64,000 bases of DNA, taken from positions 1 to 64,000 of the forward strand of contig NZGG01000041.1 of NCBI GenBank assembly GCA_002690865.1, read 5' to 3'. The stretch is from Gammaproteobacteria bacterium (GTDB lineage: Bacteria > Pseudomonadota > Gammaproteobacteria > Pseudomonadales > Azotimanducaceae). Position 1 is the first letter of the stretch. The number at the start of each line of letters is the position of its first letter. The notes beneath the pieces are model-generated. The model saw only the letters and a list, made by a program, of their open reading frames with translations. It was not told the origin of the DNA and did no database searches. Position numbers and translations under genes: made by a program. Of this stretch, positions 42,238-52,321 are shown in pieces.

Positions 42238-43032
42238 CTAGTAACCTTTAAACTTAGCGACACGCTTCTCTTTAAACGCAAGGCGCCCCTCCTTATAATC
42301 CTCGCTATCGAAACATTGGTCTACCATCAACTGAATTTTATTTAGATCTCTCTCTGAGTCATCCTTATTTATCTCATTTATAGCCGCCTTAGCTGCTTTC
42401 ACGGTCAATGGAGCGTTGTTTCCGATTAATTTAGCGTATTCTTTCACCTTATTCTCCAGCGCATCTTTATCGACAATGAAATTAATAAGACCCATCTTTA
42501 ATGACTCATCAGAATCTATAAATCTTGCAGTAAACATAATGTCCTTTGCTCTGGCAGAACCCACTAACCTACAAAGCGTTTTGAGTCCGCTGAATTCATA
42601 ACCCAAACCAAGTTTCGCTGCAGGAATACCAAATTTCGATTCAGGGGTAGAAAACCGAATATCAGCTCCCATGGCAATAGCAAGGCCACCTCCAATACAG
42701 TAGCCTTGAATCATCGCAATTAATGGTTTTTCCAGTTTTTCAATCCACTCATGAGCATTTCCTGACGCCTTAGCGTACTCTCGCTTTTGTGCAGCACTGC
42801 CCCTCTTAGAGTCGAACTCGGAAATATCTGCGCCAGAGACAAACGCCTTGCCGCCCTCGCCCTTCATAACTATTACTCGGACTCTTTGGTCCTTGTGGAA
42901 ACACTCCAGTATCAGTCCCAAAGCCTGCCACATATCAAGAGAAACGGCGTTATGACGAGCGGGATTATTAAATACGACCCAACCAATTCCATCATCCACA
43001 TAAGCACGCATTTTCTCGGTACTTAATTCCAT
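42238..43032 (-). CDS. Crotonase-superfamily protein lacking both hydratase glutamates
   Basis: A 264-residue enoyl-CoA hydratase/isomerase-fold protein. The CoA and oxyanion-hole features are kept: ARHNAVSLDMW near 25-35, GKAFVSGADISEF near 61-73 and GYCIGGGLA near 110-118. The two glutamates that activate water in true hydratases (rat E144 and E164) align with A118 (GGGLA) and A138 (FGIPAAK), so hydration is unlikely. Isomerase, ligase or hydrolase-type chemistry on an acyl-CoA is more plausible. It follows a family III CoA-transferase after 13 bases, suggesting a joint acyl-CoA pathway. Confidence 0.85.
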   Translation of the reverse strand: MELSTEKMRAYVDDGIGWVVFNNPARHNAVSLDMWQALGLILECFHKDQRVRVIVMKGEGGKAFVSGADISEFDSKRGSAAQKREYAKASGNAHEWIEKLEKPLIAMIQGYCIGGGLAIAMGADIRFSTPESKFGIPAAKLGLGYEFSGLKTLCRLVGSARAKDIMFTARFIDSDESLKMGLINFIVDKDALENKVKEYAKLIGNNAPLTVKAAKAAINEINKDDSERDLNKIQLMVDQCFDSEDYKEGRLAFKEKRVAKFKGY

Positions 43033-43045
43033 GTATCACCCGCGT

Positions 43046-44239
43046 TCATATTGCATGCTCGTCCCTCAAAGAATTTATTTCCTTCTGTTTAAATCCCATT
43101 TCTAAGAGGATTTCTTCTGTATGCTCACCCAGTTCAGGACCTGGCCGATCGAACTCATCTAGGTCCTGAAAAGCGGTTAAATTTATTGGAGATCTGACAA
43201 GATTCAAAGTTCCTAAAGTTTTATGAGAGACAGATTTTTGCATTTTCAAATGCCTAGCCTGAATATCCTCAAATGCCTCCCCAATATTGTAAATAGGACC
43301 GCAAGGACATCCCACCGCATTCAGTTTCTCGACAAGCTCAGAAGTTGAAAAATTTCGCGTCACGTTATTAACTAATTCCCACAATTGATCACGGTTGAGA
43401 AACCTATTCTCGAAGGTGCTGAACCGCTCATCTTCCAGAAGCTCAGGCAAATTCATTACTTGGCAAAAAGACTTGAACATTTTTGGAGAACTTGCTGCAA
43501 GGTTTACCTGACCATCAGTCACTTCAAACACACCCATAGGCGCATTAGTTGGGTGATTATTACCCTCCTGAGCGGGAATTTCCCCATTCATAGTATAACG
43601 GGCCCCCTGGAAATCAATCTTACACAACATAGATTCAAGCAACGAGGTATGAACCCATTGTCCTTCACCCGTTTGCTCACGATGTATTAAAGCTAGTAAA
43701 ATTCCCTGTCCGAGGAACATACCTGCAGAAGTATCGCTTATCGCGATTCCAGCTCGCATCGGGCCCTTCCCCGGCTCCCCAGTTATACTCATAAGTCCAC
43801 TAGTCCCCTGTACCACTTGATCTACTCCGGGACGATTGCTATAAGGTCCAGTCTGCCCAAAACCCGAGATACTTGCATAGATAACGGCCTGATTAACACG
43901 TTTGACTGAATCATAATCAATGCCAAGTCGATGTTTAACTTCGGCACGAAAATTCTCAACAATGACGTCAGCTTGACTAGCAAGACTCATGAACAAAGCC
44001 TTCCCTTTCTGAGTTTTGAGGTTGATAGTAATACTTCTTTTATTACGATGAAGATTTTGGGAGTCAGGAGTCTTCCTATCTTTGGTCAAACCAGAGGATG
44101 ACGTACCTGTATTTATAGGCGGCTCAACCCTAATTACATTGGCGCCCCAATCTGAAAGAAGTCTCACGGCTGTGGGGCCAGCTCGAGCCAGTGTCAAATC
44201 AAGCACAGTATATCTTGATAAAGGTAACAGTCGTTTCAT
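43046..44239 (-). CDS. Family III (CaiB/BaiF) acyl-CoA transferase
   Basis: A 397-residue protein of the formyl-CoA transferase type, moving CoA between carboxylic acids. Family markers are VLDLTLARAGP near 13-22, DWGANVIRVEPP near 30-41, NKRSITINLKTQKG, and the catalytic aspartate D169 in GIAISDTSAGMF. The C-terminal segment carries GCPCGPIYNIGEA. The start codon overlaps the stop of the DUF3014 gene (TAATG). With the crotonase downstream it forms a three-gene operon; the acid substrate is unknown. Confidence 0.88.
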   Translation of the reverse strand: MKRLLPLSRYTVLDLTLARAGPTAVRLLSDWGANVIRVEPPINTGTSSSGLTKDRKTPDSQNLHRNKRSITINLKTQKGKALFMSLASQADVIVENFRAEVKHRLGIDYDSVKRVNQAVIYASISGFGQTGPYSNRPGVDQVVQGTSGLMSITGEPGKGPMRAGIAISDTSAGMFLGQGILLALIHREQTGEGQWVHTSLLESMLCKIDFQGARYTMNGEIPAQEGNNHPTNAPMGVFEVTDGQVNLAASSPKMFKSFCQVMNLPELLEDERFSTFENRFLNRDQLWELVNNVTRNFSTSELVEKLNAVGCPCGPIYNIGEAFEDIQARHLKMQKSVSHKTLGTLNLVRSPINLTAFQDLDEFDRPGPELGEHTEEILLEMGFKQKEINSLRDEHAI

Positions 44240-45105
44240 TATTTCTCTAAAATCGATCTTAGCTCTACAGCAATCTCACTAAGTTTCAGGTGAAGAGCTT
44301 TCGTATTATTTGGTCCTATACGAATCATTTGCTTATGTAAGGCGCTTAACGATTCTAGACTAGGATCCAAGAATTCGTACATCACAACTGGACGCGTCAA
44401 TAAAATAGGATCCTTAACGACTGGCGCCTCTAGTAGTTGACCTATCGCTCGAAACACTACGGAATTGAAGTTTTGCTCCGGATAACCTAGCTCCTCAAAT
44501 GCTTCCTGGAACAGCGGCTGCAACAACTCGTAGAATTCAGCTGCCCTTCTCGCATCTATCGAAGTTACCACCTCAGTAAAATTATCGTATCTTTCATAGG
44601 ACAGAGGATCTAATAGAAACGTTTTTTCCGATATTGTCGTTACAATGAAAGGGTCGCTTGGTGCTATCACTAAGATCGCTTCTCGAGCCACTTTCCCCTT
44701 CGCAATATTATCTACAAATACCACAAACTTGCGTATCAGTTCAGCCGGTGAGAGCCAGAAATTAATTCCTTCATTTCTTGTCAGACTTACAACCCCGTCT
44801 CTAATCAATTGGTCACTATCATCTAGAAGAGGCAGCACAAACAAGAATGGTTCAGTTTCATTCTTGGTCATAATAACCTTTTCCACTGACGCTTTAGGGC
44901 GGTTTTGGAAATTTACCTCAACTGGAAATATCTCAGACTCAGGGCCATCTTCCACTACTTGTTCCGGTTGGGGATCAACCGCACTTACTGGCTGAGATAT
45001 AATGACAGTTTCATCGGTTGGCTGGATGATAGAATATCCAAAAAACAGCACAACCATTAACCCAGCGACGATAGCAGTGTAGATGATTGGCTTATATTCG
45101 GACAT
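44239..45105 (-). CDS. DUF3014 membrane-anchored protein
   Basis: A 288-residue protein with one N-terminal membrane helix (about 8-25) and a proline- and acid-rich linker to about 65, then the DUF3014 domain: LPLLDDSDQLIRDGVVSLTR, LIRKFVVFVDNIAKGKV, and the late DPILLTRPVVMYEF segment. The bulk is periplasmic. DUF3014 is common in Gammaproteobacteria and has no known role. Its coupling to the CoA-transferase by overlapping stop and start is probably fortuitous. Confidence 0.8.
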   Translation of the reverse strand: MSEYKPIIYTAIVAGLMVVLFFGYSIIQPTDETVIISQPVSAVDPQPEQVVEDGPESEIFPVEVNFQNRPKASVEKVIMTKNETEPFLFVLPLLDDSDQLIRDGVVSLTRNEGINFWLSPAELIRKFVVFVDNIAKGKVAREAILVIAPSDPFIVTTISEKTFLLDPLSYERYDNFTEVVTSIDARRAAEFYELLQPLFQEAFEELGYPEQNFNSVVFRAIGQLLEAPVVKDPILLTRPVVMYEFLDPSLESLSALHKQMIRIGPNNTKALHLKLSEIAVELRSILEK

Positions 45106-45306
45106 AGTGCCTTCCCGTTTTATTGTCTCGCATTAGCTTAATTTATTTTTCATCATGACCCTAGTCTTTCTGCTTCAGCTCTTATCAAAAGTTGGTCCCC
45201 CACTATTTGAGAACTTTTACAGCTATGAGACTATGCATTCTCATCAGCAATAGCCTAGTACTACTAATTAAAAAATAGGTATTTCAAACTGCCTCGAATC
45301 AGAAAG

Positions 45307-46314
45307 CTACCCACGAAGATCAGCGACCATACTCGCCCTAGCCGCAGAACCAACAAAATTAAATGAGCCATCAGTACGATCGATAAAGTCCCCGTAGCGC
45401 CTCTTAATTTCAGGAACGATGTTTACTGGCTCCGCCATTATGCCGAAAGTATTTAGCATCTCATCCGAGATCAAATCTGACATCTCGTTCCACAAGCCGC
45501 GCTTAGACATCACATTTAATTCTACTTGCAGATCACCCCAACCATGAATCTGAAGCACATCCTTATAAGCAGGTGTCGATCCGTAAAACGATATTCTATT
45601 TTTCACAGCTTCCTTATTCTGTTCGAAACTCTCTTCAGTCTCTCCAGAGATAATAAAGGGAGAATAAATGATCTCGAAATTCTTCCTGTTTCTTTCAGAC
45701 TTTGCTAAGCCTTTTTTTATAGCAGGCAAAGTCACTTCACGAATGAATTTCTCATTAGTGAATGAATGCAAAATAATCCCGTCGGCCACTTCCCCCGCAA
45801 CCTGCGTCATGACGGGACCGACTGCAGCAAGCACAATTTTTGGCATTCCATAATGTATGTCTTCAGGAGTAAATGCAGGAGTCATTAGAGTATGAGAATA
45901 GTATTCGCCTTCAAAACGCATTACTTCTCCTTCATACCAATTTGCCCATATTGCTCGGATAGCCTGAATAAGCTCACGCATTTGTCGAGCAGGCTTGTCA
46001 GAAAACGGCATACTAAAACGCTTTGTGATATGAGCTCTAATCTGAGAACCAAGCCCTAGAGTGAATCGTCCTCTCGAGAAAGCATTCAAATCATGGGCCA
46101 TGCTAGCTAAGTTAGCTGGGCTGCGTGCAAATGCCACTGCAATACTAGTATAAAGATCTATCTTCTCGGAGTGTTCCGCCGCCAGAAGCAAGGGGAAGAA
46201 AGGATCATGGCTCAATTCCGATGCGCCGGCACCATCATAGCCCTGTTGCTCTAAACTTCTGATAATCTCAGGTATCTCTTCCAAACTTGCAGACAAATTA
46301 CCATCTACTTTCAT
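45307..46314 (-). CDS. Luciferase-like (LLM class) flavin oxidoreductase
   Basis: A 335-residue TIM-barrel protein of the bacterial-luciferase superfamily, closest in look to the LLM subgroup often annotated as F420-dependent (TIGR03617 type). Visible features are SIAVAFARSPANLASMAHDL near 57-76, FTLGLGSQIRAHITKRF near 87-104 and GVVGDGIILHSF-like text near 180-187. Whether it uses FMN or F420 cannot be read from sequence; most gammaproteobacteria lack F420. It stands 23 bases upstream-side of cimA's end but is probably a separate unit. Confidence 0.8.
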   Translation of the reverse strand: MKVDGNLSASLEEIPEIIRSLEQQGYDGAGASELSHDPFFPLLLAAEHSEKIDLYTSIAVAFARSPANLASMAHDLNAFSRGRFTLGLGSQIRAHITKRFSMPFSDKPARQMRELIQAIRAIWANWYEGEVMRFEGEYYSHTLMTPAFTPEDIHYGMPKIVLAAVGPVMTQVAGEVADGIILHSFTNEKFIREVTLPAIKKGLAKSERNRKNFEIIYSPFIISGETEESFEQNKEAVKNRISFYGSTPAYKDVLQIHGWGDLQVELNVMSKRGLWNEMSDLISDEMLNTFGIMAEPVNIVPEIKRRYGDFIDRTDGSFNFVGSAARASMVADLRG

Positions 46315-46337
46315 GAGTCACTCCAAATCAATTTATC

Positions 46338-47945
46338 TCATCGGTGCAGCTCACGAACAAACTCCACATGTTGCATCAAGGAGTAATGATAAGCTTCTGT
46401 TAATGCGTTCCAACTCGCCTCAATAATATCTGTATTAACTCCTACCGTACCAAACTTCTCACCCTCAAAACTATGCTCAACTAGCACCCGCACCTTAGCT
46501 GCTGTCTCTTCAGAAGAATTGATTACTTTTACACTATAGTCAGTTAGGTGTAAGTCGCTAATAACCGGATACTCATTTCGAAGAGCTTTTTGGAGAGCCT
46601 TGTTAAGAGCATCAATTGGACCATGACCCTCTGCAGCACACAAAGATGTATTTTCTCCAACACGGACTTTAACCGCAGCTTCTATCAGACCTTCTCTAAA
46701 TTCCTTAGCTGTTGAATAGTCTTCATTATTTAGGGCATAGATGCGGTAATAAATCGGCTTAAAGACAGGTTTATATTTTCCTACATACCTTCGAACGATT
46801 AGATCGAAGCTACCGTCCGCATTTTCAAACGAGTAACCACTATGCTCCTTATCTTGGATCTCCCCTAAAATTGAACTAACAGTCGTCTTACCCTCTAGCT
46901 CGGGATATCTATTTGCCAACTTAGCACGAAGATTAGATCCTCCGGATAACTCGCTAATTAATACTTTTCTAGAATTACCGATAACGTCTGGACTTACATG
47001 CTCGTAGGTTTCTGGGTTCTTTTGTACTGCACTAACATGCACGCCACCCTTATGTGCAAAAGCAGAGGGACCAACGAAGGGTTGGCCAAGAGGTCCCTTT
47101 GAACCCAAATACTCCCAGACCTTTCTCGATAAATTAGTTAGTCCTTTGATCTGTCCTTTAGGCAAACATCGGTAACCAAGCTTTAATTCCAAGTTTGCGA
47201 GCACAGTAGTCAAATCGACATTGCCGCAACGTTCACCTATACCGTTTATAGAACCCTGAACCTGAATAGCACCTTCCTCGATCGCCCGAAGAGTATTGGC
47301 AACTGCAAGTCCACCATCGTTATGGACATGAATACCAAGATTGATACCTTGGACAGATTTTACCAAATCTTTAATGGCCACCGCGATTTCATGGGGTAAT
47401 GCTCCTCCATTAGTATCACATAGAATAATGCGCTCTGCTCCGCCATTGACCGCCGCTTGAACTGTGGCAATTGCATACCCAGGATCACTGTTATATCCAT
47501 CAAAAAAATGTTCCGCGTCATAAAATACGGGCTTTAATGTTTTTTTTGCCAAGTACTCTATCGAACCTTGAATCATTTCTAGGTTACGATCAGGCGTTGC
47601 GCCTATGGTCCCTACATGAAGATCCCACGATTTTCCAAATATACAGGTTAGATCTGCCTCTGCCTCAATCAGCTTGGCCAGCAAAAAATCATCCTCTGGC
47701 TCTGAGTCAACGCGATGAGTCGACCCAAAAGCACTAATTTTTAAGGATTTAAATTCAAGATCTTTGACTTCATTAAAAAAATCCACATCCTTAGGATTGG
47801 AACCCGGCCAGCCGCCTTCGACAAAATCAACACCGAGCTCATCAAGTGCAACAGTAATATCGAGCTTATCTTGTAAACTAAGATTTACACCTTCTCCCTG
47901 TGTACCATCACGTAATGTTGTATCGTATATTTCTATCTTCTTCAT
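46338..47945 (-). CDS. cimA: (R)-citramalate synthase
   Basis: CimA condenses pyruvate with acetyl-CoA to citramalate, opening a threonine-independent route to isoleucine. The 535-residue length, the DTTLRDGTQGEGVNLSLQDK start, and the LGIHVHNDGGLAVANT, HKGGVHVSAV and C-terminal LeuA-type regulatory domain (about 405-530) fit the long CimA (TIGR00977) form rather than LeuA. It is coupled by an ATGA overlap to leuD, whose product acts in the next steps. The C-terminal domain suggests isoleucine feedback inhibition. Confidence 0.9.
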   Translation of the reverse strand: MKKIEIYDTTLRDGTQGEGVNLSLQDKLDITVALDELGVDFVEGGWPGSNPKDVDFFNEVKDLEFKSLKISAFGSTHRVDSEPEDDFLLAKLIEAEADLTCIFGKSWDLHVGTIGATPDRNLEMIQGSIEYLAKKTLKPVFYDAEHFFDGYNSDPGYAIATVQAAVNGGAERIILCDTNGGALPHEIAVAIKDLVKSVQGINLGIHVHNDGGLAVANTLRAIEEGAIQVQGSINGIGERCGNVDLTTVLANLELKLGYRCLPKGQIKGLTNLSRKVWEYLGSKGPLGQPFVGPSAFAHKGGVHVSAVQKNPETYEHVSPDVIGNSRKVLISELSGGSNLRAKLANRYPELEGKTTVSSILGEIQDKEHSGYSFENADGSFDLIVRRYVGKYKPVFKPIYYRIYALNNEDYSTAKEFREGLIEAAVKVRVGENTSLCAAEGHGPIDALNKALQKALRNEYPVISDLHLTDYSVKVINSSEETAAKVRVLVEHSFEGEKFGTVGVNTDIIEASWNALTEAYHYSLMQHVEFVRELHR

Positions 47946-48538
47946 AGGTAACCAAGTTTCCCAGCTACCTCTTTAACTTCATTTTGGGAGGCAAGAAGCG
48001 TATCTAAGGGGTCGTATGTTGCATTTAGGAATGCCTCACGGACGCTATCTTTCATAGTTATAGGAAATACTTTATTCGCACAAATTAAGTGGAGTTTCAC
48101 TATGTCAATCATAATATCAAGCGTTGGATCATGCATAATCAAATCGGATAACTCTGAGCGGTTGGAGTCATTCATTACCACACAAGGTATACCTAACGTG
48201 GTGCAGTTTCCGTGAAAAATCTCAGCGAATGATCCTGCAATGACTGCCTTCAACCCAAAACGCATAATGGCTTGAGGCGCATGTTCGCGGGAAGAACCAC
48301 AACCAAAGTTATTATCAGAGATCAAAATCTCAGCGGTAGAATATTCAGGAGAATCTAGCACGTGCCCCTTAGAATTACCCTGTTCATCAAAGCGAACATC
48401 GTAGAAAAGGGCCGGGCCCAGTTCATCAAAAGTAACGCAGGTCAAGTAGCGAGCAGGGATAATTCGGTCTGTATCAATATCGTTACCTTCAACATACACA
48501 GCTCGCCCACTTAACTTATCTATAGTCATACCACTCAT
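47942..48538 (-). CDS. leuD: Isopropylmalate isomerase small subunit
   Basis: LeuD is the swivel subunit that, with LeuC, isomerises 2-isopropylmalate, and in the citramalate pathway citramalate to 3-methylmalate. The 198-residue protein has the family segments [26 protein letters not shown] and [13 protein letters not shown]. It is linked by ATGA overlaps to leuC upstream and cimA downstream, so all three should be made in fixed ratio. Confidence 0.96.
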   Translation of the reverse strand: MSGMTIDKLSGRAVYVEGNDIDTDRIIPARYLTCVTFDELGPALFYDVRFDEQGNSKGHVLDSPEYSTAEILISDNNFGCGSSREHAPQAIMRFGLKAVIAGSFAEIFHGNCTTLGIPCVVMNDSNRSELSDLIMHDPTLDIMIDIVKLHLICANKVFPITMKDSVREAFLNATYDPLDTLLASQNEVKEVAGKLGYL

Positions 48539-49956
48539 ACTTCACCCCCCTCAAGATTAAATACTTCCCTTGCATCTGCTACATATCCTTCAACCGCCGC
48601 CGCCGCCACCATAATAGGACTCATCAAAATAGTCCTTCCCGTAGGTGAGCCCTGCCTCCCAATAAAATTACGGTTAGAACTCGATGCACAAACTTCATCC
48701 CCTACAAGTTTGTCAGGGTTCATAGCCAAACACATCGAACAACCCGGCAAACGCCATTCAAAGCCAGCTGCCTCAAAAACCTCGTGCAAACCAAGTTCTC
48801 TTGCCTCCCGATCAACCTTTTCAGATCCAGGCACCACAATTGCGCGAACATTCGAGGAAACTTTCTTTCCACCAATAACAGCTGCCACACTTTTAAAGTC
48901 ACTGAGTCGCCCGTTGGTGCAGCTGCCTATAAAAGCCACATCGATCTTAGTACCCTTTATTGGCTGATTAGCAGTAAGCTGCATATAATTTAGCGCATCA
49001 TTAATTAAGCTTTTCTCAAGACCTTCGACACCATCAGGATCTGGAACGCATTCTTCTATGGACAAAGCCTGCCCTGGTGTCACTCCCCATGTAACAGTAG
49101 GTTTAATATCGTTTGCGCTAATATCCACAATGTCATCATAATCTGCGTCAAAATCACTAGCATACGAACGCCAACGATCAACGGCAGCTAGATAATCAGC
49201 ACCGACTGGAACCTTTTGTCGATCCTTTAAGTAATCAAATGTTGTCTCGTCAGGATTTACATAACCGCAACGTGCTCCGCCCTCAATGCTCATATTACAC
49301 ACTGTCATGCGTTCTTCCATCGACATTCGATCTATAACAGAGCCCGCGTATTCATAGGCAAAGCCAACTCCACCGTTGACACCAAGGGTACGGATAATAT
49401 GCAGGGTTACATCCTTAGCAGTGACACCAACAGCTAAAGTTCCCTCTACATTAATGCGACGTACTTTTAATGGATCCATAACCAAGGTCTGGCTTGCCAA
49501 GACATCTCGCACCTGACTTGTACCGATACCAAGAGAGATGCAACCAAATGCTCCATGTGTTGAGGTATGTGAATCTCCACAGCATATTGTCATCCCGGGC
49601 TGAGTAAGCCCTAGCTCCGGGCCCACCACATGGACAATACCCTGAGCACCCGACTTCGGCGCAAAGAATTCGATTCCGTATTCTTGGGTCGCGGAGCTTA
49701 GCACTTGAATCATTTTTTCAGCCATATCATCGGCGAGAGGACGTTCCTGATTATCCGTTGGAATGATATGGTCCACAGTCGCGAAAGTGCGCTTTGGAAA
49801 AGCCACCCTCAGGTCCTTATCCTTTAGCATGCCAAAGGCCTGAGGACTGGTTACCTCATGAATGAGGTGCAAGGCCATAAACACCTGATACTGCCCTGTA
49901 TCTAGCTGCCTAACCACATGGTCATTCCATACTTTTTGGTAAAGATTAATTCCCAC
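48535..49956 (-). CDS. leuC: Isopropylmalate isomerase large subunit
   Basis: LeuC carries the 4Fe-4S aconitase-type active site. Cysteines in [11 protein letters not shown] and [12 protein letters not shown] bind the cluster. I start it at GTG 49956, giving [14 protein letters not shown] and 473 residues, the normal size. A longer frame to 50031 adds 25 residues unlike any LeuC and begins with TTG. No strong ribosome site precedes the GTG, so the start is somewhat uncertain. First gene of leuC-leuD-cimA; leuB is not here. Confidence 0.94.
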   Translation of the reverse strand: MGINLYQKVWNDHVVRQLDTGQYQVFMALHLIHEVTSPQAFGMLKDKDLRVAFPKRTFATVDHIIPTDNQERPLADDMAEKMIQVLSSATQEYGIEFFAPKSGAQGIVHVVGPELGLTQPGMTICCGDSHTSTHGAFGCISLGIGTSQVRDVLASQTLVMDPLKVRRINVEGTLAVGVTAKDVTLHIIRTLGVNGGVGFAYEYAGSVIDRMSMEERMTVCNMSIEGGARCGYVNPDETTFDYLKDRQKVPVGADYLAAVDRWRSYASDFDADYDDIVDISANDIKPTVTWGVTPGQALSIEECVPDPDGVEGLEKSLINDALNYMQLTANQPIKGTKIDVAFIGSCTNGRLSDFKSVAAVIGGKKVSSNVRAIVVPGSEKVDREARELGLHEVFEAAGFEWRLPGCSMCLAMNPDKLVGDEVCASSSNRNFIGRQGSPTGRTILMSPIMVAAAAVEGYVADAREVFNLEGGEV

Positions 49957-50482
49957 AAATACACCGTCGCCTATTCGAAACACAATAATGTTAGCACGAA
50001 AGTCTCTGTTCAGTGCCGAAAACAAGAGCAATCATTTCTTACGAAAATAGTGTTCCATGACTCCACAGATAGTTTCGTCTAAAGGACACATCTGTGAGAA
50101 TTGAAAAAAATTAAGACTAAAACATGCAACATATCAAAGACTTTAATGGGTAATTAATTCAACTACAAAAAAATTTTCAACATTAAGCACCAAGAGACAT
50201 AGCGCATTAAAACGAAACTCGAATGTGATAATGATCATCTTAGACAATCTTGAATACTCGCAACTTAAATGTTGTCGAAGAGAAATAGAAACCCTCGGCC
50301 ATTAATAACTTCGGTACCGGTAAACTTCGTTGTTCTGATTTTCATATCGTAATACTTTATTCCGCGACTAGAGTATAACTCTTGACTAGATGGAATCAGT
50401 ATGACATTCATATGACACCCTTGGTCGGAAGTTCTAACAACCACCCCAACACGTTTCATTACTAATAAAAAGGATATTCCTC
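49957..50482. other. Intergenic stretch between leuC and the GH32-like gene
   Basis: About 525 bases of AT-rich divergent promoter region. The inverted repeat CACAGAT (50064-50070) / ATCTGTG (50090-50096), with a 19-base spacer, lies 108-140 bases before leuC and could be an operator. No leader peptide rich in Leu or Ile codons and no terminator of the attenuation type was found. A minus-strand frame at 50265-50459 looks like chance. Confidence 0.4.
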
Positions 50483-52300
50483 TTGGACGTAAAAAGCGAA
50501 GAAGCTGAAATATTGGAAATCATGCGAACCCATTCTGACGCTATGAAAAAAGGAGATTTTCCAGTCTTGCTCGATCTCTACTCAAAAGACTGGAGAGACT
50601 ATCATGGTGCTACAAAAGATAGCTTGAAGCACCGATTTGAGAAGACTGGAGACAAGGAAAAGGACTTATCGTTATCAGGAAACGTTCAGGATATCGATAT
50701 CAGTACAGCCCATCTAAAAATCAAAGATGATAAAGCGATCTTCACACCCGTGATACACAGCTCATCTGGCGGAAGTATTAGCTATGCACATACCCTGCGA
50801 AAAGAAGCGGATGGCGTTTGGCGCCTAGTTTATACCAAAGGTATAGATTGGGAGACATTTCCACTGGATGATGAGGGAAGAATGGATAAAGCCGCTATAG
50901 CCCAATCGGCCCTTGCTACTCGCAGATTCCGTGAACAAGTGATGAGCGATCCACACCGTCCGGGCTACCACATAGTATCTCCTGAAGGCTTTGGCGCCCC
51001 TTTTGATCCAAATGGCGCAATCTACTGGAAAGGCCGATACCATCTATTTTACATATTTCAAGATCAACGATTCGGCAAAAAATTAGATCATTGGGGACAT
51101 CTATCAAGCACGGATCTTTTCCATTGGCGTCATCACCCAACCACGCTGCTAGTAGGAATGTACAGTGGTAATTGCTTCATCAATAAAGATGGGATACCTA
51201 CTATCTGTTATCACCAGGTTGATAAAGGAAATGCGATGGCGATAGCTCTTGATGACGACCTAAATGAGTGGAAGAAACTAGAAGTAATAACTCCAGAGAC
51301 AAAAGAAGGTGATGCATACCATGACGAATACCGTTCTTGGGACCCGTTTGGGTGGCTTGAAGATGACACCTATTACGCTATTTTTGGTGGTAAAAATCCG
51401 GGGATTGCAAAATCTCAAACACTGAAAGGTGGGTGGCACTACACAGGAGATCTTTTTGCTCACGGAGTCGAAGGCATAGCCTTAGATGAAGACCTCTCAT
51501 GTGCTGACCTCTTTAAGTTAGATAACAGGGATATTTTGATGGGTATTAGCCATAAAATTGGTTGCCGCTATTATATTGGTGAGTGGAAAGACGAACAATT
51601 CTATCCGCAGTCTCACGCGCAAATGAGTTGGAAAGACAACTCTTTTTTCGCACCAGAAAGCTTGGTTGATGACAAGGGTAGACGAATTATGTGGGCATGG
51701 CTGATGGATGTCGTGCACTGGCGTCAAGGCTGGGAACGCGGCTGGACAGGGACTATGAGTCTACCTCGAGTATTATCCATCAGTGATAACGGTATGATGC
51801 TGATAGATATTCCTGAAGAAATAGAAGCTCTGCGCTATAGACCTTTCAGTAGAAATAACTTAAAGATAGAAGCTAATAAAGAGCTTACGATCGAGGGTAT
51901 CAGATCTAATAGCATAGAGCTTTCGATCGAGATGGAAAGTGAAGAAGCTAGAGAATACGGCGTAAAGGTATGTATGTCACCAGATGGTAAAGAAAAAACA
52001 ATAATTTCCTACGACCCCTTACGAAAAGTCATCAGGATAGATGCGAGCCAATCTGGCGCGCGCGAAGAACCCAAGAATGTGGAGGAAGGTCCTTTTTCTC
52101 TTGATAAAAATGAGCCCCTAAAACTTCGAGTTTTCGTGGACAAATCAGTAGTAGAAGTTTTCGTAAACCGAAGACAAGCACTTATGCGATTTATTTATCC
52201 ATCATCAAATAGTCTAGGTATTAGCCTATTTTCAGAAGGTTCTCCAACAAAGGTTAATCGTTTCAATTCTTGGCATATTTCACCATCGAATCCATTTTGA
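50483..52300 (+). CDS. GH32-like protein with an N-terminal NTF2-like domain
   Basis: A 605-residue protein. Residues 1-125 resemble an NTF2/SnoaL fold (EEAEILEIMRTHSDAMKKGD start, GVWRLVYTKG end). Residues 160-600 resemble a family 32 five-bladed propeller plus C-terminal beta sandwich. The nucleophile motif is kept as FDPNG (D175). The RDP motif reads SWDP at 285-288, and the acid/base EC motif reads SCADLF with S339, so that glutamate is missing. It may be a binding protein or have altered chemistry. TTG start with AGGA upstream; no signal peptide, so cytoplasmic. Confidence 0.75.
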   Translation: MDVKSEEAEILEIMRTHSDAMKKGDFPVLLDLYSKDWRDYHGATKDSLKHRFEKTGDKEKDLSLSGNVQDIDISTAHLKIKDDKAIFTPVIHSSSGGSISYAHTLRKEADGVWRLVYTKGIDWETFPLDDEGRMDKAAIAQSALATRRFREQVMSDPHRPGYHIVSPEGFGAPFDPNGAIYWKGRYHLFYIFQDQRFGKKLDHWGHLSSTDLFHWRHHPTTLLVGMYSGNCFINKDGIPTICYHQVDKGNAMAIALDDDLNEWKKLEVITPETKEGDAYHDEYRSWDPFGWLEDDTYYAIFGGKNPGIAKSQTLKGGWHYTGDLFAHGVEGIALDEDLSCADLFKLDNRDILMGISHKIGCRYYIGEWKDEQFYPQSHAQMSWKDNSFFAPESLVDDKGRRIMWAWLMDVVHWRQGWERGWTGTMSLPRVLSISDNGMMLIDIPEEIEALRYRPFSRNNLKIEANKELTIEGIRSNSIELSIEMESEEAREYGVKVCMSPDGKEKTIISYDPLRKVIRIDASQSGAREEPKNVEEGPFSLDKNEPLKLRVFVDKSVVEVFVNRRQALMRFIYPSSNSLGISLFSEGSPTKVNRFNSWHISPSNPF

Positions 52301-52321
52301 AGAAGCTAAAAAAATATTTGA

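Noticed and set aside
50265-50459. 64-codon minus-strand frame upstream of leuC
   Set aside because: No family match, no leucine or isoleucine codon run as expected for an attenuation leader, and no terminator after it.
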